In this document: positions 9,893 to 19,222 of the stretch, in pieces
Layout: every line of letters starts with the position of its first letter
Position numbering within the stretch: the stretch's first letter is position 1
Assembly (NCBI GenBank): GCA_017355425.1
Contig: CP070233.1
Location: forward strand, 2,831,501 to 2,895,500
Source of the DNA: Dolichospermum sp. DET69
GTDB taxonomy: Bacteria; Cyanobacteriota; Cyanobacteriia; Cyanobacteriales; Nostocaceae
Direction of reading: 5' to 3'
Length of the DNA: 64,000 nt
Notes under the pieces: model-generated
Databases searched by the model: none
What the model saw: only the letters and a program-made list of their open reading frames with translations
What the model was told of the DNA's origin: nothing
Program-made: the position numbers and the translations under genes

Positions 9893-12328
9893 ATGCGTAT
9901 TTCTCTAAACTGGTTAAAAGAACTCGTAGAAATCAAACTCACCCCCGAAGAACTAGCGGAAACATTGACAATGGCAGGGTTTGAAGTAGAAGATATAGAA
10001 GATCGTCGCACTTGGGCTGATGGTGTAGTTGTGGGACGAGTCCTAGAACGTCAACCACACCCTAACGCAGACAAATTGAGCGTTTGCACAGTAGATATTG
10101 GTGCTGCTGAGACTGTAAATATTGTCTGCGGTGCTGGGAACGTCCGCGCAGATATCTATGTTCCCGTAGCCACCACAGGAACTTATTTACCCAACATTGA
10201 TTTAAAAATCAAACCTGCAAAACTGCGTGGTGTTCCCTCCAATGGGATGATATGTTCTTTAAAAGAACTGGGTTTACCCACTGATATTGACGGTATTCAT
10301 ATCTTCCCTGAAGAAAATATGGTTTTGGGTAGTGACGTGCGTCCCCTGTTGGGTTTGGAAGATGTAATTTTAGATGTCACCGCTACCGCTAACCGTGCTG
10401 ACGCGTTATCTATGGTGGGTATTGCGCGGGAAGTTGCAGCTTTAACTGGGGGAAAATTATCAATTCCCCAAATTGCAGAAGTGGAAAATAGCAAAACTGC
10501 AAAAAATCTCACTTTAAAAATTTCTGAAACCCAAGCCTGTCCCGCTTATATTGGTACTGTTGTCGAACAAATAAAAATTGCCCCTTCTCCTGAATGGTTA
10601 CAACAGCGGTTACGGGCTGCGGGAGTCAGACCAATTAATAATGTCGTAGATATCACAAACTACGTTTTATTAGAAAGAGGACAACCTCTCCACGCTTTCG
10701 ACAAAGAGCGTTTACAATCTGTAGCTGGAACAGAAAATTTAACAATTGGTGTGCGGTTTGCAGAAACGGTCGAAACTTTAAAAACCTTAGATGGAAATAA
10801 CCGCACTTTATCCACCCAAAACTTATTAATTACCGCTGGTAATCAAGCAGTGGCTTTAGCAGGTGTTATGGGTGGTGAAGAAACAGAAGTTCATGAAGGT
10901 ACACAAAGTTTAGTTTTAGAAGCTGCAATATTTGATTCTGTCGCTATTCGGCGTTCTTCTCGCAGTGTGGGGTTAAGAAGTGAGGCTTCTGGCAGATATG
11001 AAAGAGGCGTAAATCGCGCAGAATTAGAAATAGCTTGTAACCGCGCGTTAGCTTTAATTAGTGAATTAGCAGCCGGGGTAATTGTTCAGCAAGAAATTTC
11101 TGATTCTCGTCCTGATACTTCTACCTGGTCCCATTCTATTAGCCTGCGTTTAGATAAAGTTAATGAAGTCCTAGGCCCCATTGAATTAGGAGCGGAAACA
11201 GGAGAACTACAACCAGAAGATGTAGAAAAAATTCTCACCGCTTTAGGCTGTGAATTGGTAAAAACTAATGACCGGAATTGGATAGTAAAAGTACCTCCCT
11301 ATCGTTACCGAGATTTAGAACGGGAAATTGATTTAATTGAAGAAATTGCTCGTTTATATGGTTATGATAAATTCTGTGATACTTTACCAGAAAAATCTGA
11401 AGCTGGTTATCTATCTTTCGATCAAGAATTAATTCGCAGGTTACGCAGTTATTTACGGGCTGAAGGTTTGACAGAATTAATTCATTATTCTTTGGTCAAA
11501 CCAGGGGAAGATAAACAGATTGTTTTAAGTAACCCTTTATTTGCCGAATATTCAGCATTGCGAACTGATTTAATTTCTGGTTTAATTGATGCTTTTCAAT
11601 ACAATATAGCCCAGGGAAATGGAGCATTAAATGGTTTTGAAATCGGGCGCGTTTTCTGGCGCGAAGAAGATGGTTTAGAAGAAGCAGAAATGCTGGCTGG
11701 GATTATCGGTGGTGATATAACTTCTGGTAAATGGTCACGGGGTGGTAAGGAAGAACCATCAACTTGGTTTGAAGCCAAAGGTATTTTAGAAAGTGTCTTT
11801 AAACAACTGAAATTAGTGGTAGAATTTCAACCCGAAAATAGAGATTCTCGCTTACATCCTGGACGCACAGCTTCATTGTGGGTAAAGGGTAAGAGACTAG
11901 GGACATTTGGACAAGTTCACCCCCAATTACGCCGCGAAAAAGATTTACCAGAAGCCGTTTATGTGTTTCAATTGGATTTAGATACCCTGTTAGATGCTTG
12001 GGATCATGATGATTTACTAGTTCCCAAATTCAGTTCCTATTCTACCTATCCAGCCAGTGATCGGGATTTGGCATTTTTTGCCCCGATAAAGGTGACAGTT
12101 TCTGAACTGGAAAAGGTGATTAATAAAGCTGGGAAGGGGTTATTAAATTCGGTGGAATTATTTGATGAATATCGCGGTGAACACGTTCCCACAGGACAAC
12201 GCAGTTTAGCCTTTCGTTTAGTTTATCGTGCAAGCGATCGCACTCTCACGGAAAATGAAATTGAACCAGTTCATGATCAAGTAAGGACAGCTTTAGTTGA
12301 GAAATTTGGTGTTAGTCTCAGAAGTTAA
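9893..12328 (+). CDS. pheT: Phenylalanine-tRNA ligase beta subunit
   Basis: Beta chain of the alpha2-beta2 phenylalanyl-tRNA synthetase, charging tRNA-Phe in the cytoplasm. The start [12 protein letters not shown] is typical. An EMAP/tRNA-binding domain covers about residues 40-150 ([13 protein letters not shown]), then the B3/B4 editing region ([20 protein letters not shown]), a B5 domain (about 410-490), the catalytic-like core ([17 protein letters not shown] region) and a C-terminal anticodon-binding FDX-ACB domain ([18 protein letters not shown]). The length of 811 is normal. As is usual in cyanobacteria, pheS is not adjacent. Confidence 0.97.
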   Translation: MRISLNWLKELVEIKLTPEELAETLTMAGFEVEDIEDRRTWADGVVVGRVLERQPHPNADKLSVCTVDIGAAETVNIVCGAGNVRADIYVPVATTGTYLPNIDLKIKPAKLRGVPSNGMICSLKELGLPTDIDGIHIFPEENMVLGSDVRPLLGLEDVILDVTATANRADALSMVGIAREVAALTGGKLSIPQIAEVENSKTAKNLTLKISETQACPAYIGTVVEQIKIAPSPEWLQQRLRAAGVRPINNVVDITNYVLLERGQPLHAFDKERLQSVAGTENLTIGVRFAETVETLKTLDGNNRTLSTQNLLITAGNQAVALAGVMGGEETEVHEGTQSLVLEAAIFDSVAIRRSSRSVGLRSEASGRYERGVNRAELEIACNRALALISELAAGVIVQQEISDSRPDTSTWSHSISLRLDKVNEVLGPIELGAETGELQPEDVEKILTALGCELVKTNDRNWIVKVPPYRYRDLEREIDLIEEIARLYGYDKFCDTLPEKSEAGYLSFDQELIRRLRSYLRAEGLTELIHYSLVKPGEDKQIVLSNPLFAEYSALRTDLISGLIDAFQYNIAQGNGALNGFEIGRVFWREEDGLEEAEMLAGIIGGDITSGKWSRGGKEEPSTWFEAKGILESVFKQLKLVVEFQPENRDSRLHPGRTASLWVKGKRLGTFGQVHPQLRREKDLPEAVYVFQLDLDTLLDAWDHDDLLVPKFSSYSTYPASDRDLAFFAPIKVTVSELEKVINKAGKGLLNSVELFDEYRGEHVPTGQRSLAFRLVYRASDRTLTENEIEPVHDQVRTALVEKFGVSLRS

Positions 12329-12346
12329 TTAATTAATAATTGATCT

Positions 12347-12555
12347 GGGCTATTTCATTCTTATTTAACCCGCTTCAGAATGAATTCTGATAGCTTGCGT
12401 GGCGAAGCCATGTCTCATAGCAAAAGTCGTCTCAAGACGACTAAAGGAAAGTTTATAGTCCGTTTTAACGGACTTGAATTATTAGCCCTGAACTATGGCT
12501 TACGCCACGCTACGCTATCAGTTCTGGGCGGATTATGTTGAGAATGAAATAGCCC
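12347..12555. repeat. Interspersed repeat element with 15-bp terminal inverted repeats
   Basis: A 209-bp element bounded by GGGCTATTTCATTCT (12347-12361) and its exact reverse complement (12541-12555). Nested inside are a second inverted pair (GATAGCTTGCGTGGCGAAGCC against GGCTTACGCCACGCTACGCT-type sequence) and a small hairpin AGTCGTCTCAAGACGACT. There is no coding capacity. It looks like a MITE or palindromic repeat just downstream of pheT and may fold as a long hairpin that helps end its transcript. Confidence 0.75.
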
Positions 12556-12664
12556 TGAATAATTGATAATTAACATTATTAATTATCAATTAAATTGTAT
12601 ATTTATGTGCTTTTGAAAATCGCGCACAAGGTCTGTTGACACCATAGTTGATTTTTAATTACTA

Positions 12665-12868
12665 TTAATATTGTCTCATAGCCCTTTTAAAATTGCGGCG
12701 AAATCTTCTATTAACGCAAAATAAAACAGGCCATAGCGACGTAAGTTTGATCCGATTAGACAGAGTTTTATGATAAGTAGTCCACCCAAACCCATACCAA
12801 AATTTCCAACCATAACCAAGATAAACTATTAAATAAATAGGTATGACGAAAACCAGTAATTTAATCAT
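12665..12868 (-). CDS. Small membrane protein, paralogue of the 13827-14015 gene
   Basis: A 67-residue protein with an N-terminal membrane segment (about residues 3-19) and a basic C-terminal part. It aligns with the gene at 13827-14015: both read W-K-F-x-x-G-F-G-x-T, then L-x-N-R-I-x-L, L-W-P-x-L-F, and end in RRNF-(K/Q)-(K/R)-A. Conservation between two separate copies supports real coding. The function is unknown. The two copies lie on either side of the YciI-like gene. Its upstream region has direct repeats of TTGTTTAC. Confidence 0.65.
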   Translation of the reverse strand: MIKLLVFVIPIYLIVYLGYGWKFWYGFGWTTYHKTLSNRIKLTSLWPVLFCVNRRFRRNFKRAMRQY

Positions 12869-13226
12869 GAATGCACCATCTTTACTTGTTTACTTGTTTA
12901 CTTATTTACTCACTTACGTATTCACGCATATTAATTTATATATCACGTATTTATGATTTTGAATAATTTTTTTTGTATTTTTACGTACTAAACTGGTCTG
13001 TATTTGTCATAACGCCTAGTATCACGTTATTCATAATCCACTATGGTTAATTAGTACAGTGCGTCAGTTCTAAAAGCATAAAAGTTGACAATTTTATGTA
13101 TTAAAAGTGTTAAAATGACAATACTTAAAAGAAAAAATCACCAAGTCTGGTAGAATTTTCCTGAAATAGTCAAAAATTCAGATAAAGTTGCTGTATTCTC
13201 CTAACAAATATCAATAACAAATAATT
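12869..13226. other. Gene-free spacer, divergent promoter region
   Basis: 358 bp between the divergent small membrane-protein gene and the YciI-like gene. It starts with direct repeats of the octamer TTGTTTAC or TTATTTAC (12882-12912) and is otherwise very AT-rich. No ORF, RNA gene or strong hairpin was recognised. It presumably holds both promoters. Confidence 0.5.
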
Positions 13227-13496
13227 ATGACAAAATACATTCTATGGGGAAGCTATTGCGAAGACGTTTTAAGCAAACGTGAACCCTATCGTCAAGCCCA
13301 TTTAGCTGGATTAGCCAAACAGAAAGAATCTGGGATTTTGATTACCATTGGCCCCACAAAAGATGTAACTCAAGTTTTTGCCCTTTACGAAGCCCAAGAC
13401 GAAAACACCGTTCGTCAATTAGTAGAATCAGATCCCTATTGGCAAAACGGCATTTGGACAGAGTATTTTGTTAAAGAATGGATTCAGGCTTTTTAA
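13227..13496 (+). CDS. YciI family protein
   Basis: An 89-residue single-domain protein of the YciI-like family, a dimeric ferredoxin-like alpha/beta fold with a proposed but mostly unproven small-molecule enzymatic role. Recognisable features are the KYILWGSYCED first strand, the REPYRQAHLAGLAKQKESG helix with the family's R..HL pattern, the ILITIGPTKD glycine turn and the DPYWQNGIWTEYFVKEW ending. Length and order match the family. It stands alone, flanked by two small paralogous membrane-protein genes. Confidence 0.85.
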   Translation: MTKYILWGSYCEDVLSKREPYRQAHLAGLAKQKESGILITIGPTKDVTQVFALYEAQDENTVRQLVESDPYWQNGIWTEYFVKEWIQAF

Positions 13497-13570
13497 GAGG
13501 ATGAATGAACAAGTCCTGGATGATGTATCAAATATTTATTACCGCCCTTAATCCCCCTTTGATAAGGCTA

Positions 13571-13720
13571 CGGTGTACACACAAGTGATCTGATGACTAT
13601 TATTTCTTAAATTACCCCACCCTAACCCTCCCCTTGTAAAGGGGAGGGGACTTGATTTTCCGGTTTCCCCCAAATACATCGGGGGGATTAAGGGGGGTAA
13701 TTTAACTTGTGTGTACACCG
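13571..13720. repeat. MITE-like palindromic element, copy 1
   Basis: A 150-bp element with perfect 16-bp inverted ends: CGGTGTACACACAAGT at 13571-13586 and its reverse complement at 13705-13720. The interior has nested G/C-run hairpins of the CCCCTTGTAAAGGGGAGGGG type. The same left end (GGCTACGGTGTACACACAAGT) occurs at 13771-13791 and 22031-22051. It has no coding capacity. Confidence 0.8.
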
Positions 13721-13770
13721 GAGAATGTGTTGGGGAGGGAACTAATTTTTCCGATTTCCCCCATTTCCAA

Positions 13771-13834
13771 GGCTACGGTGTACACACAAGTGATAGAATC
13801 GCTATTATTTCTCAAATTACCCCGCCCTAACCCT
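13771..13834. repeat. MITE-like element, partial copy 2
   Basis: The left end GGCTACGGTGTACACACAAGTGAT is followed by about 40 bp that match copy 1 (TATTATTTCTCAAATTACC and CCGCCCTAACCCT). It then stops at the 3' end of the 62-codon gene at 13827-14015. No right inverted end is present. The shared sequence supplies that gene's stop codon and last codons. Confidence 0.75.
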
Positions 13835-14015
13835 TTAGTGCCTTTTGAAAATTGCGACGATAGGATGGATTAGCTAAAAATAAAGCAGGCCATAGCACAG
13901 CCAAACCGATACGATTAAATAAAGTTTGATTAAAATTAGTTCTGCCAAATCCAGTTGAGAATTTCCATACACCACCGATGTAAACTACAATTAGGCCAAA
14001 AATAAGTAAATTCAT
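13827..14015 (-). CDS. Small membrane protein, paralogue of the 12665-12868 gene
   Basis: A 62-residue protein: an N-terminal membrane segment (about residues 2-17), then WKFSTGFGRTNFNQTLFNRI, LAVLWPALFLAN and RRNFQKALKG. It shares this pattern with the gene about 1.1 kb away, on the other side of the YciI-like gene. The TAG stop and the final Lys-Gly lie in DNA that matches the neighbouring MITE-like element, so the original C-terminus may have been replaced. The function is unknown. Confidence 0.65.
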   Translation of the reverse strand: MNLLIFGLIVVYIGGVWKFSTGFGRTNFNQTLFNRIGLAVLWPALFLANPSYRRNFQKALKG

Positions 14016-14289
14016 GATAACTATAGCTCCTATTTGATTTTTGAACGAAACTCAGTATTCCTTTATTCCTTCTTTCCCTGTTCCGGTGTTCCCTACCTCT
14101 ATGAGTAGGCTCACCGAATCAAACCGGATTCCTATATCAACTTCCTTAATTACTGATCTTATATTATATTAATATTGAATTTTGAATTATTTTAACAGAT
14201 ATTTCTAGCGGAAGTTCCTTAAATCCTAATATCTGTATGAGACTAAAGGAAGAAAAACATCATAATTTTAGTCAAGTTCAGGAGGATTT

Positions 14290-16818
14290 ATGCGTGCAGT
14301 CTTAATGGCAGGTGGTTCGGGAACGCGATTACGTCCTTTGACTTGCGATTTACCCAAACCAATGGTGCCGATCTTAAATCGTCCCATTGCTGAACACATT
14401 ATCAATCTCCTCAAAAGACATCAGATTTATGAAGTAATTGCTACATTGCATTATTTACCAGATGTTCTGCGTGATTACTTCCAAGATGGTGGTGATTTTG
14501 GCATACAAATGACCTATGCAGTTGAAGAAGATCAACCATTGGGAACAGCAGGTTGTGTCAAAAATATCGCTGAACTGTTGGATGAAACTTTTTTAGTTAT
14601 TAGCGGTGATAGTATCACAGACTTTGATCTGACTGCGGCTATTGAATTTCATAAACAAAAACAATCAAAAGCTACTTTAATTTTAACCCGTGTGCCTAAC
14701 CCTATTGAATTTGGGGTAGTAATTACAGATAAAGAAGGACGCATTAACCGATTTTTAGAAAAACCTTCCACCAGTGAAATTTTTTCTGATACCGTCAACA
14801 CTGGCACTTATATTTTAGAACCAGAAGTTTTAGACTATTTACCAGAACATACGGAATGCGACTTTTCTAAAGATTTATTTCCCTTATTACTAGATAAAAA
14901 CGAGCCGATTTATGGTTATGTTGCCGACGGATATTGGTGTGATGTGGGTCATTTGGATGCATACAGAGAAGCCCAATATGATGCTTTGGATAGGAAAGTC
15001 AAGCTAGAGGTGGCTTATCCAGAAATCGCTCCCGGTTTATGGGTAGGACAAAATACTTATATTGATCCTACAGCCAAGATTGAAAGCCCAGCGGTAATTG
15101 GTAGCAATTGCCGCATTGGGGCGCGGGTACAAATTGAAGATGGAACGGTGATTGGTGATAATGTAACAATTGGTGCTGATGCTCATTTGAAGCGGCCAAT
15201 TATTTGGAATGGGGCAATTATTGGGGAAGAAGCCCATTTATCAGCTTGCGTAATTGCCCGTGGAACTCGTGTAGATAGACGCGCCCATGTCTTAGAAGCG
15301 GCTGTAGTGGGTTCCCTGTCTACAGTAGGAGAAGAGGCGCAAATTAGCCCTGGGGTGAGGGTGTGGCCCAGTAAAAAGATTGAGTCCGGGGCTATTTTAA
15401 ATATTAATTTGATTTGGGGAAATACTGCCCAACGGAATTTATTTGGACAGCGGGGGGTACAGGGATTAGCAAATATTGATATTACCCCAGAGTTTGCAGT
15501 GAAGTTGGGGGCGGCTTATGGTTCAACTTTGAAACCTGGTTCAATGGTGACAGTTTCCCGTGACCAACGCAATGTTTCGCGGATGGTGACACGTTCTTTA
15601 ATTGCTGGTTTAATGTCTGTAGGTGTGGATGTCCAAAACCTAGATACTACAGCTATTCCCATCGCTCGAACTGTGATCCCCACAATGTCAGTAGCTGGGG
15701 GTATTCATGTCCGCGTTCACCCAGAACGCCGCGATTATATCTTAATTGAATTTATGGATATTAAGGGAATTAATATCTCTAAAGCCCAAGAAAAGAAAAT
15801 TGAAGGGGCGTATTTTAAAGAAGATATGCGGCGTTCTCAAAGTCATGAAATTGGTGATGTTGTATATTCTAGCCAATTAATGGATTGCTATGGCAAGGCT
15901 TTTGAAAAGTTATTGAATGTGGACACTCTGCGTAATAGTCGGGCAAAGGTGGTAATTGACTATGTTTACGCGGTGTCTGGGGCAGTTTTACCGCAAATGC
16001 TGGATAAATTTGGGGCTGATGCAGTGGTGCTAAATGCTAGTGTGAATAAAACGGCAATTTCTAACACTGACAGGGAAGGACTGCTAACTCAATTAGGCCA
16101 CGTGGTGGAAGCGGTAAATGCTAATTTTGGGGTGCAAGTATCCGCTAATGGGGAACAACTGATTTTAGTTGATGAATCGGGTTTTTCTATTCGCGGGGAA
16201 ATGCTGACGGCATTGATGGTGGATATGATGTTAACTGCTAATCCTAGAAGTTCCGTAGTTGTCCCGGTTCATGCTTCTAGTGCGGTGGAATTAGTCGCCC
16301 ATCGTCATGATGGTAAGGTGATTCGCACTAAGGCTAATCCAACGGCTTTAATGGAAGCTTGTCAGAAAAATCCCAATGTGGTTTTAGGTGGTAGTGGTGA
16401 AACTGGATTTATTTTCCCCCAACTACATCCAGGTTTTGATTCCATGTTCTGTATTGCCAAGCTGATCGAAATGTTAACCATTCAAGAGCGATCGCTGGCA
16501 ACCGTGCGTTCGGAATTACCCCGTGTGATTCATCGCACCTATACAGTCCGCTGTCCTTGGACGGCTAAGGGGGCGCTCATGCGGTATTTGGTAGAAACTC
16601 ACCCCGCCCAAAATTTGGAATTAATTGATGGTGTGAAAATCCGTCAACCCTATGATGACAATTGGCTGTTAGTTTTACCAGATGCCAGTGAGCCGCTAGT
16701 TCATCTCTATGTTAACAGTAGCGATCGGGATTGGGTTGACGAAACCCTCAAAGACTACCGCGCCCGTGTCCAGTATTTTGTGGAACGAGAACAGGAAAAT
16801 TACCGATTAGATATGTAA
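14290..16818 (+). CDS. NDP-sugar (mannose-1-phosphate) nucleotidyltransferase fused to a degenerate phosphomannomutase domain
   Basis: The N-terminal nucleotidyltransferase (about residues 1-240) has GGSGTRLRPLT and the downstream lysine (LPKPM), as expected for GDP-mannose or related NDP-sugar synthesis. A left-handed beta-helix of hexapeptide repeats (about 245-375: IGSNCRIGARV, VIGDNVTIGADA) follows. The last 450 residues align with phosphohexomutases, but the catalytic serine loop (TASHNP in active enzymes) is replaced by GGIHVRVHPERRD and the DGDGDR metal loop by VDESGFSIRGE. The third domain is therefore probably non-catalytic and may be regulatory. The length of 842 matches a fused form common in cyanobacteria. 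A strong Shine-Dalgarno (CAGGAGG, 14279-14285) fixes the start. Confidence 0.9.
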   Translation: MRAVLMAGGSGTRLRPLTCDLPKPMVPILNRPIAEHIINLLKRHQIYEVIATLHYLPDVLRDYFQDGGDFGIQMTYAVEEDQPLGTAGCVKNIAELLDETFLVISGDSITDFDLTAAIEFHKQKQSKATLILTRVPNPIEFGVVITDKEGRINRFLEKPSTSEIFSDTVNTGTYILEPEVLDYLPEHTECDFSKDLFPLLLDKNEPIYGYVADGYWCDVGHLDAYREAQYDALDRKVKLEVAYPEIAPGLWVGQNTYIDPTAKIESPAVIGSNCRIGARVQIEDGTVIGDNVTIGADAHLKRPIIWNGAIIGEEAHLSACVIARGTRVDRRAHVLEAAVVGSLSTVGEEAQISPGVRVWPSKKIESGAILNINLIWGNTAQRNLFGQRGVQGLANIDITPEFAVKLGAAYGSTLKPGSMVTVSRDQRNVSRMVTRSLIAGLMSVGVDVQNLDTTAIPIARTVIPTMSVAGGIHVRVHPERRDYILIEFMDIKGINISKAQEKKIEGAYFKEDMRRSQSHEIGDVVYSSQLMDCYGKAFEKLLNVDTLRNSRAKVVIDYVYAVSGAVLPQMLDKFGADAVVLNASVNKTAISNTDREGLLTQLGHVVEAVNANFGVQVSANGEQLILVDESGFSIRGEMLTALMVDMMLTANPRSSVVVPVHASSAVELVAHRHDGKVIRTKANPTALMEACQKNPNVVLGGSGETGFIFPQLHPGFDSMFCIAKLIEMLTIQERSLATVRSELPRVIHRTYTVRCPWTAKGALMRYLVETHPAQNLELIDGVKIRQPYDDNWLLVLPDASEPLVHLYVNSSDRDWVDETLKDYRARVQYFVEREQENYRLDM

Positions 16819-16842
16819 GAAGATACCAAAAAATAAATGATC

Positions 16843-16922
16843 CAATCTTGTGGGATGGGCATCTTGCCCGTCCTTGATTATGAGCAGGGAATATGTGCGT
16901 TACATTTCATTAACGCACCCTA
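16843..16922. repeat. Fragments of two interspersed repeat families
   Basis: 16843-16890 matches one half of the 102-bp element found complete at 20548-20649 and 40344-40445 (AATCTTGTGGGATGGGCATC core). It is followed by a GTGCGTTAC...TAACGCACCCTACA palindrome (about 16893-16924) of the same family as near 8657 and 8954. It fills most of the space between two convergent genes and could act as a terminator. Confidence 0.7.
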
Positions 16923-16952
16923 CAAGCTTTTTGTGATTAGGGACGGGTAGAA

Positions 16953-18404
16953 TTAATTGTTAAAAATAGCCTGGTTTTGAAGCCAATCTTTACCCACTTG
17001 AATAGTAATATCTGAACCAATATTACCAGTGCTTTCTACGCGCACTTCCCCAAATCCCAACAAACTCCGCACTGATTCCGCGCTATCTCCATCTCCTTGT
17101 TGTGCCACAATATGGGTTGTATCTAAAGGTTGTCCCCAGGGTTTAGAGAAAAAGATATTGGTATATCCGGCTTTTTCCAATGATTTAATTAGAGGGCGTA
17201 ACTGAGAGCGGTCGCCTCCTGTACTATCTTGAATAGCTACACGTAGACGACTAGGATCACTGGACGATGTTTCTGCCGTCTTGGCTTCTAAACCAAAGTG
17301 CTGTGTCATTAATTTAGCAATATTCCGCCCATCTGGAACCCAGTAGCTGGCATCAAACTCATGATTTTCGCTAAAGCGCCCAGGTAGCATTAACATTTGC
17401 ATATTCGAGCGATTGATTTTTGAGCCAAAACCAGTTAGTGCTACTAATTCCTCGACAGATAAGTTAGTATCAATATTTTCTTTAACAACATTGAGAATAT
17501 CTGGTAATCGGGTGATGGTTGTCGGGTTCAGAGTTTGTTCAATTAAGGACCGCAATACCATTTGCTGGCGCTGAATGCGACCAATATCGCCCAGTTCATC
17601 ATGACGATAGCGCAGTAATTGCAACGCTTGTTCACCATTGAGATGTTGTTGACCCGCTTTTAAATTGATGTATAAATGCTGGGAATCATCCCGATATTTC
17701 ATATTTTTGGGGACATAGATATTCACTCCCCCCAAAGCTTCAATTAGCTTACTAACGCCCAAAACATTAATACGGACGTAACGATCAATTCCTACCCCAC
17801 CCAAAAGATTACTAACGCTTTTCGCAGTTAAAGCCGGACCCCCCTCCGCATTAGCAGCATTAATTTTCTTCACCCCATGGCCTTCAATTTCTGTGCGGGT
17901 ATCTCTAGGCACAGAAAGCATGACTATTTTCTTTGTCTCTGGATCAAATTTGATCAACAGCATCACATCAGAAAGACCGTCAAAAGAATTAATTTGCGGA
18001 TGATATCTCAGATTTTTAGTTTCGGCAGGTGCGTTTTGTACGTCTGGAGGTAGCACACTCATACCCAGTAGGAGGATATTAACAGGGCGAGTCAGTTGGG
18101 AAAATTGTAACCCATTACCAGAAATACTATCGCCATCAAATACCGCCTCTTCCTGAGGACTGAGTTGAGCTTGTTGCAAAGGCGTACTTTCCCAAGAAAC
18201 CGCCAATAGCGCCCCAGCAATTCCTGATACTATGGCAATCCCCCCCATACCCACCGCAAACCATAGCCACCGTTTCGATTTTGATGGGCGAGACTTTTTC
18301 CCTTTACCCTGATTATATTTAGCTTTTGCGGCTCTTTGTTGTGCTGCTGATGTTTTTTGACTAGTCACAGACTTCCTCTCACCTACGATTTTAAATAAAC
18401 TCAA
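16953..18404 (-). CDS. LytR-CpsA-Psr (LCP) family protein with LytR_C domain
   Basis: An envelope enzyme family that attaches polyprenyl-linked glycopolymers to the cell wall. There is a basic cytoplasmic N-terminus (about residues 1-44), one membrane anchor (about 46-70), then an LCP domain with DVMLLIKFDP, the arginine pocket SVPRDTRTEI, INAANAEGG, and LLRYRHDELGDIGRIQRQQ (about residues 130-300). After about 375 a LytR_C domain follows (LRVAIQDSTGG through the C-terminus). The length of 483 is typical of cyanobacterial members. Neighbours do not form an operon with it; the previous gene converges on it. Confidence 0.93.
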   Translation of the reverse strand: MSLFKIVGERKSVTSQKTSAAQQRAAKAKYNQGKGKKSRPSKSKRWLWFAVGMGGIAIVSGIAGALLAVSWESTPLQQAQLSPQEEAVFDGDSISGNGLQFSQLTRPVNILLLGMSVLPPDVQNAPAETKNLRYHPQINSFDGLSDVMLLIKFDPETKKIVMLSVPRDTRTEIEGHGVKKINAANAEGGPALTAKSVSNLLGGVGIDRYVRINVLGVSKLIEALGGVNIYVPKNMKYRDDSQHLYINLKAGQQHLNGEQALQLLRYRHDELGDIGRIQRQQMVLRSLIEQTLNPTTITRLPDILNVVKENIDTNLSVEELVALTGFGSKINRSNMQMLMLPGRFSENHEFDASYWVPDGRNIAKLMTQHFGLEAKTAETSSSDPSRLRVAIQDSTGGDRSQLRPLIKSLEKAGYTNIFFSKPWGQPLDTTHIVAQQGDGDSAESVRSLLGFGEVRVESTGNIGSDITIQVGKDWLQNQAIFNN

Positions 18405-18534
18405 TTTGCCGACTCAACATATCTAAGACAAATCAGACTATAATAGCCAACTCCTCATCAGTTTGCTATATAAAACTTCTAAATTTCAGGATTCACTGAG
18501 TTAGGAGAAAGAAGAATTACCAATTATCATTCTT

Positions 18535-18894
18535 CTACTTACGCCATACTCGTTCCGCTAAGTTACTAAATCCTGGTAAACGGGAAGATTTGCCTTGAAT
18601 AATCCGAAAAATTAACCACACACTTACTAAAAAATAACCAGAAGTCAAGAAACTATTCAGGATTAACAAGCGCAGTGTCAAAAAATCTGTTGCCGCCCCA
18701 GTAGTTAACAATAGATAACCTGACATCCATATAAAAGCTAAGGTAATAGACAAACGACTGACTGTCAGTTGTTCCCGGCTACCCTGATGCTGGTACAGAG
18801 TCCAAAGTGAGGGAAAAAAGCCGACAATGGGAATCAAATATAAAATGAGTTGTGTTTTTGATATGTCTGTATCTTTTGGGGGCAAGTTATTCAT
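18535..18894 (-). CDS. Conserved-looking small membrane protein, unknown
   Basis: About 119 residues from the second Met (MNNLPPKD); the frame is open to a first Met at 18912. Three or four hydrophobic helices are visible (about LYLIPIVGFFPSLWTLY, LAFIWMSGYLLLTTG and FLTSGYFLVSVWLIFRII), with a basic C-terminal tail. The N-terminal pattern with a PKD-TQ-LILYLIPIVG start resembles cyanobacterial conserved hypothetical proteins, but I cannot name it. It has no catalytic motif. Confidence 0.65.
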   Translation of the reverse strand: MNNLPPKDTDISKTQLILYLIPIVGFFPSLWTLYQHQGSREQLTVSRLSITLAFIWMSGYLLLTTGAATDFLTLRLLILNSFLTSGYFLVSVWLIFRIIQGKSSRLPGFSNLAERVWRK

Positions 18895-19222
18895 AGTGGT
18901 TGATGTGATCATAAACTAGAGATGGTAAATAATAGTTATTAAATTAGAGATATAGAAATCTTAAACGATTCCTAAACAATAATAACTAGTGTAGGGTGGG
19001 CAATGCCCACCTTATGTGGGTTTTAATCAGCAATACTCACTCTACCTACAGTATGGCTACGCCACCCAAGCTATCAAAAATCAAATAGGAGTCCTATAAT
19101 AACCTAAGTTACCCATGAGGCAAGGGGCAATTGTCAACTTCAATTACCCATTACCAGCCTCAATGGGATTGATACTCTGTACAGAAGAAATCGCCTGAGT
19201 TCTATAGTGTAATTATTTAAAA
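18895..19222. other. Gene-free spacer with a GGTGGGCAATGCCCACC palindrome
   Basis: 328 bp between divergently read genes. It contains the palindrome GGTGGGCAATGCCCACC at 18995-19011, whose relatives occur at 20370-20386 and 61221-61237, and is otherwise AT-rich. The promoters of both flanking genes should lie here. No RNA gene was recognised. Confidence 0.55.

Noticed and set aside
13571-13834. Possible CRISPR-like direct repeats (two GGCTACGGTGTACACACAAG copies 205 bp apart)
   Set aside because: Each is the end of an inverted-repeat element and there is no regular spacer series.
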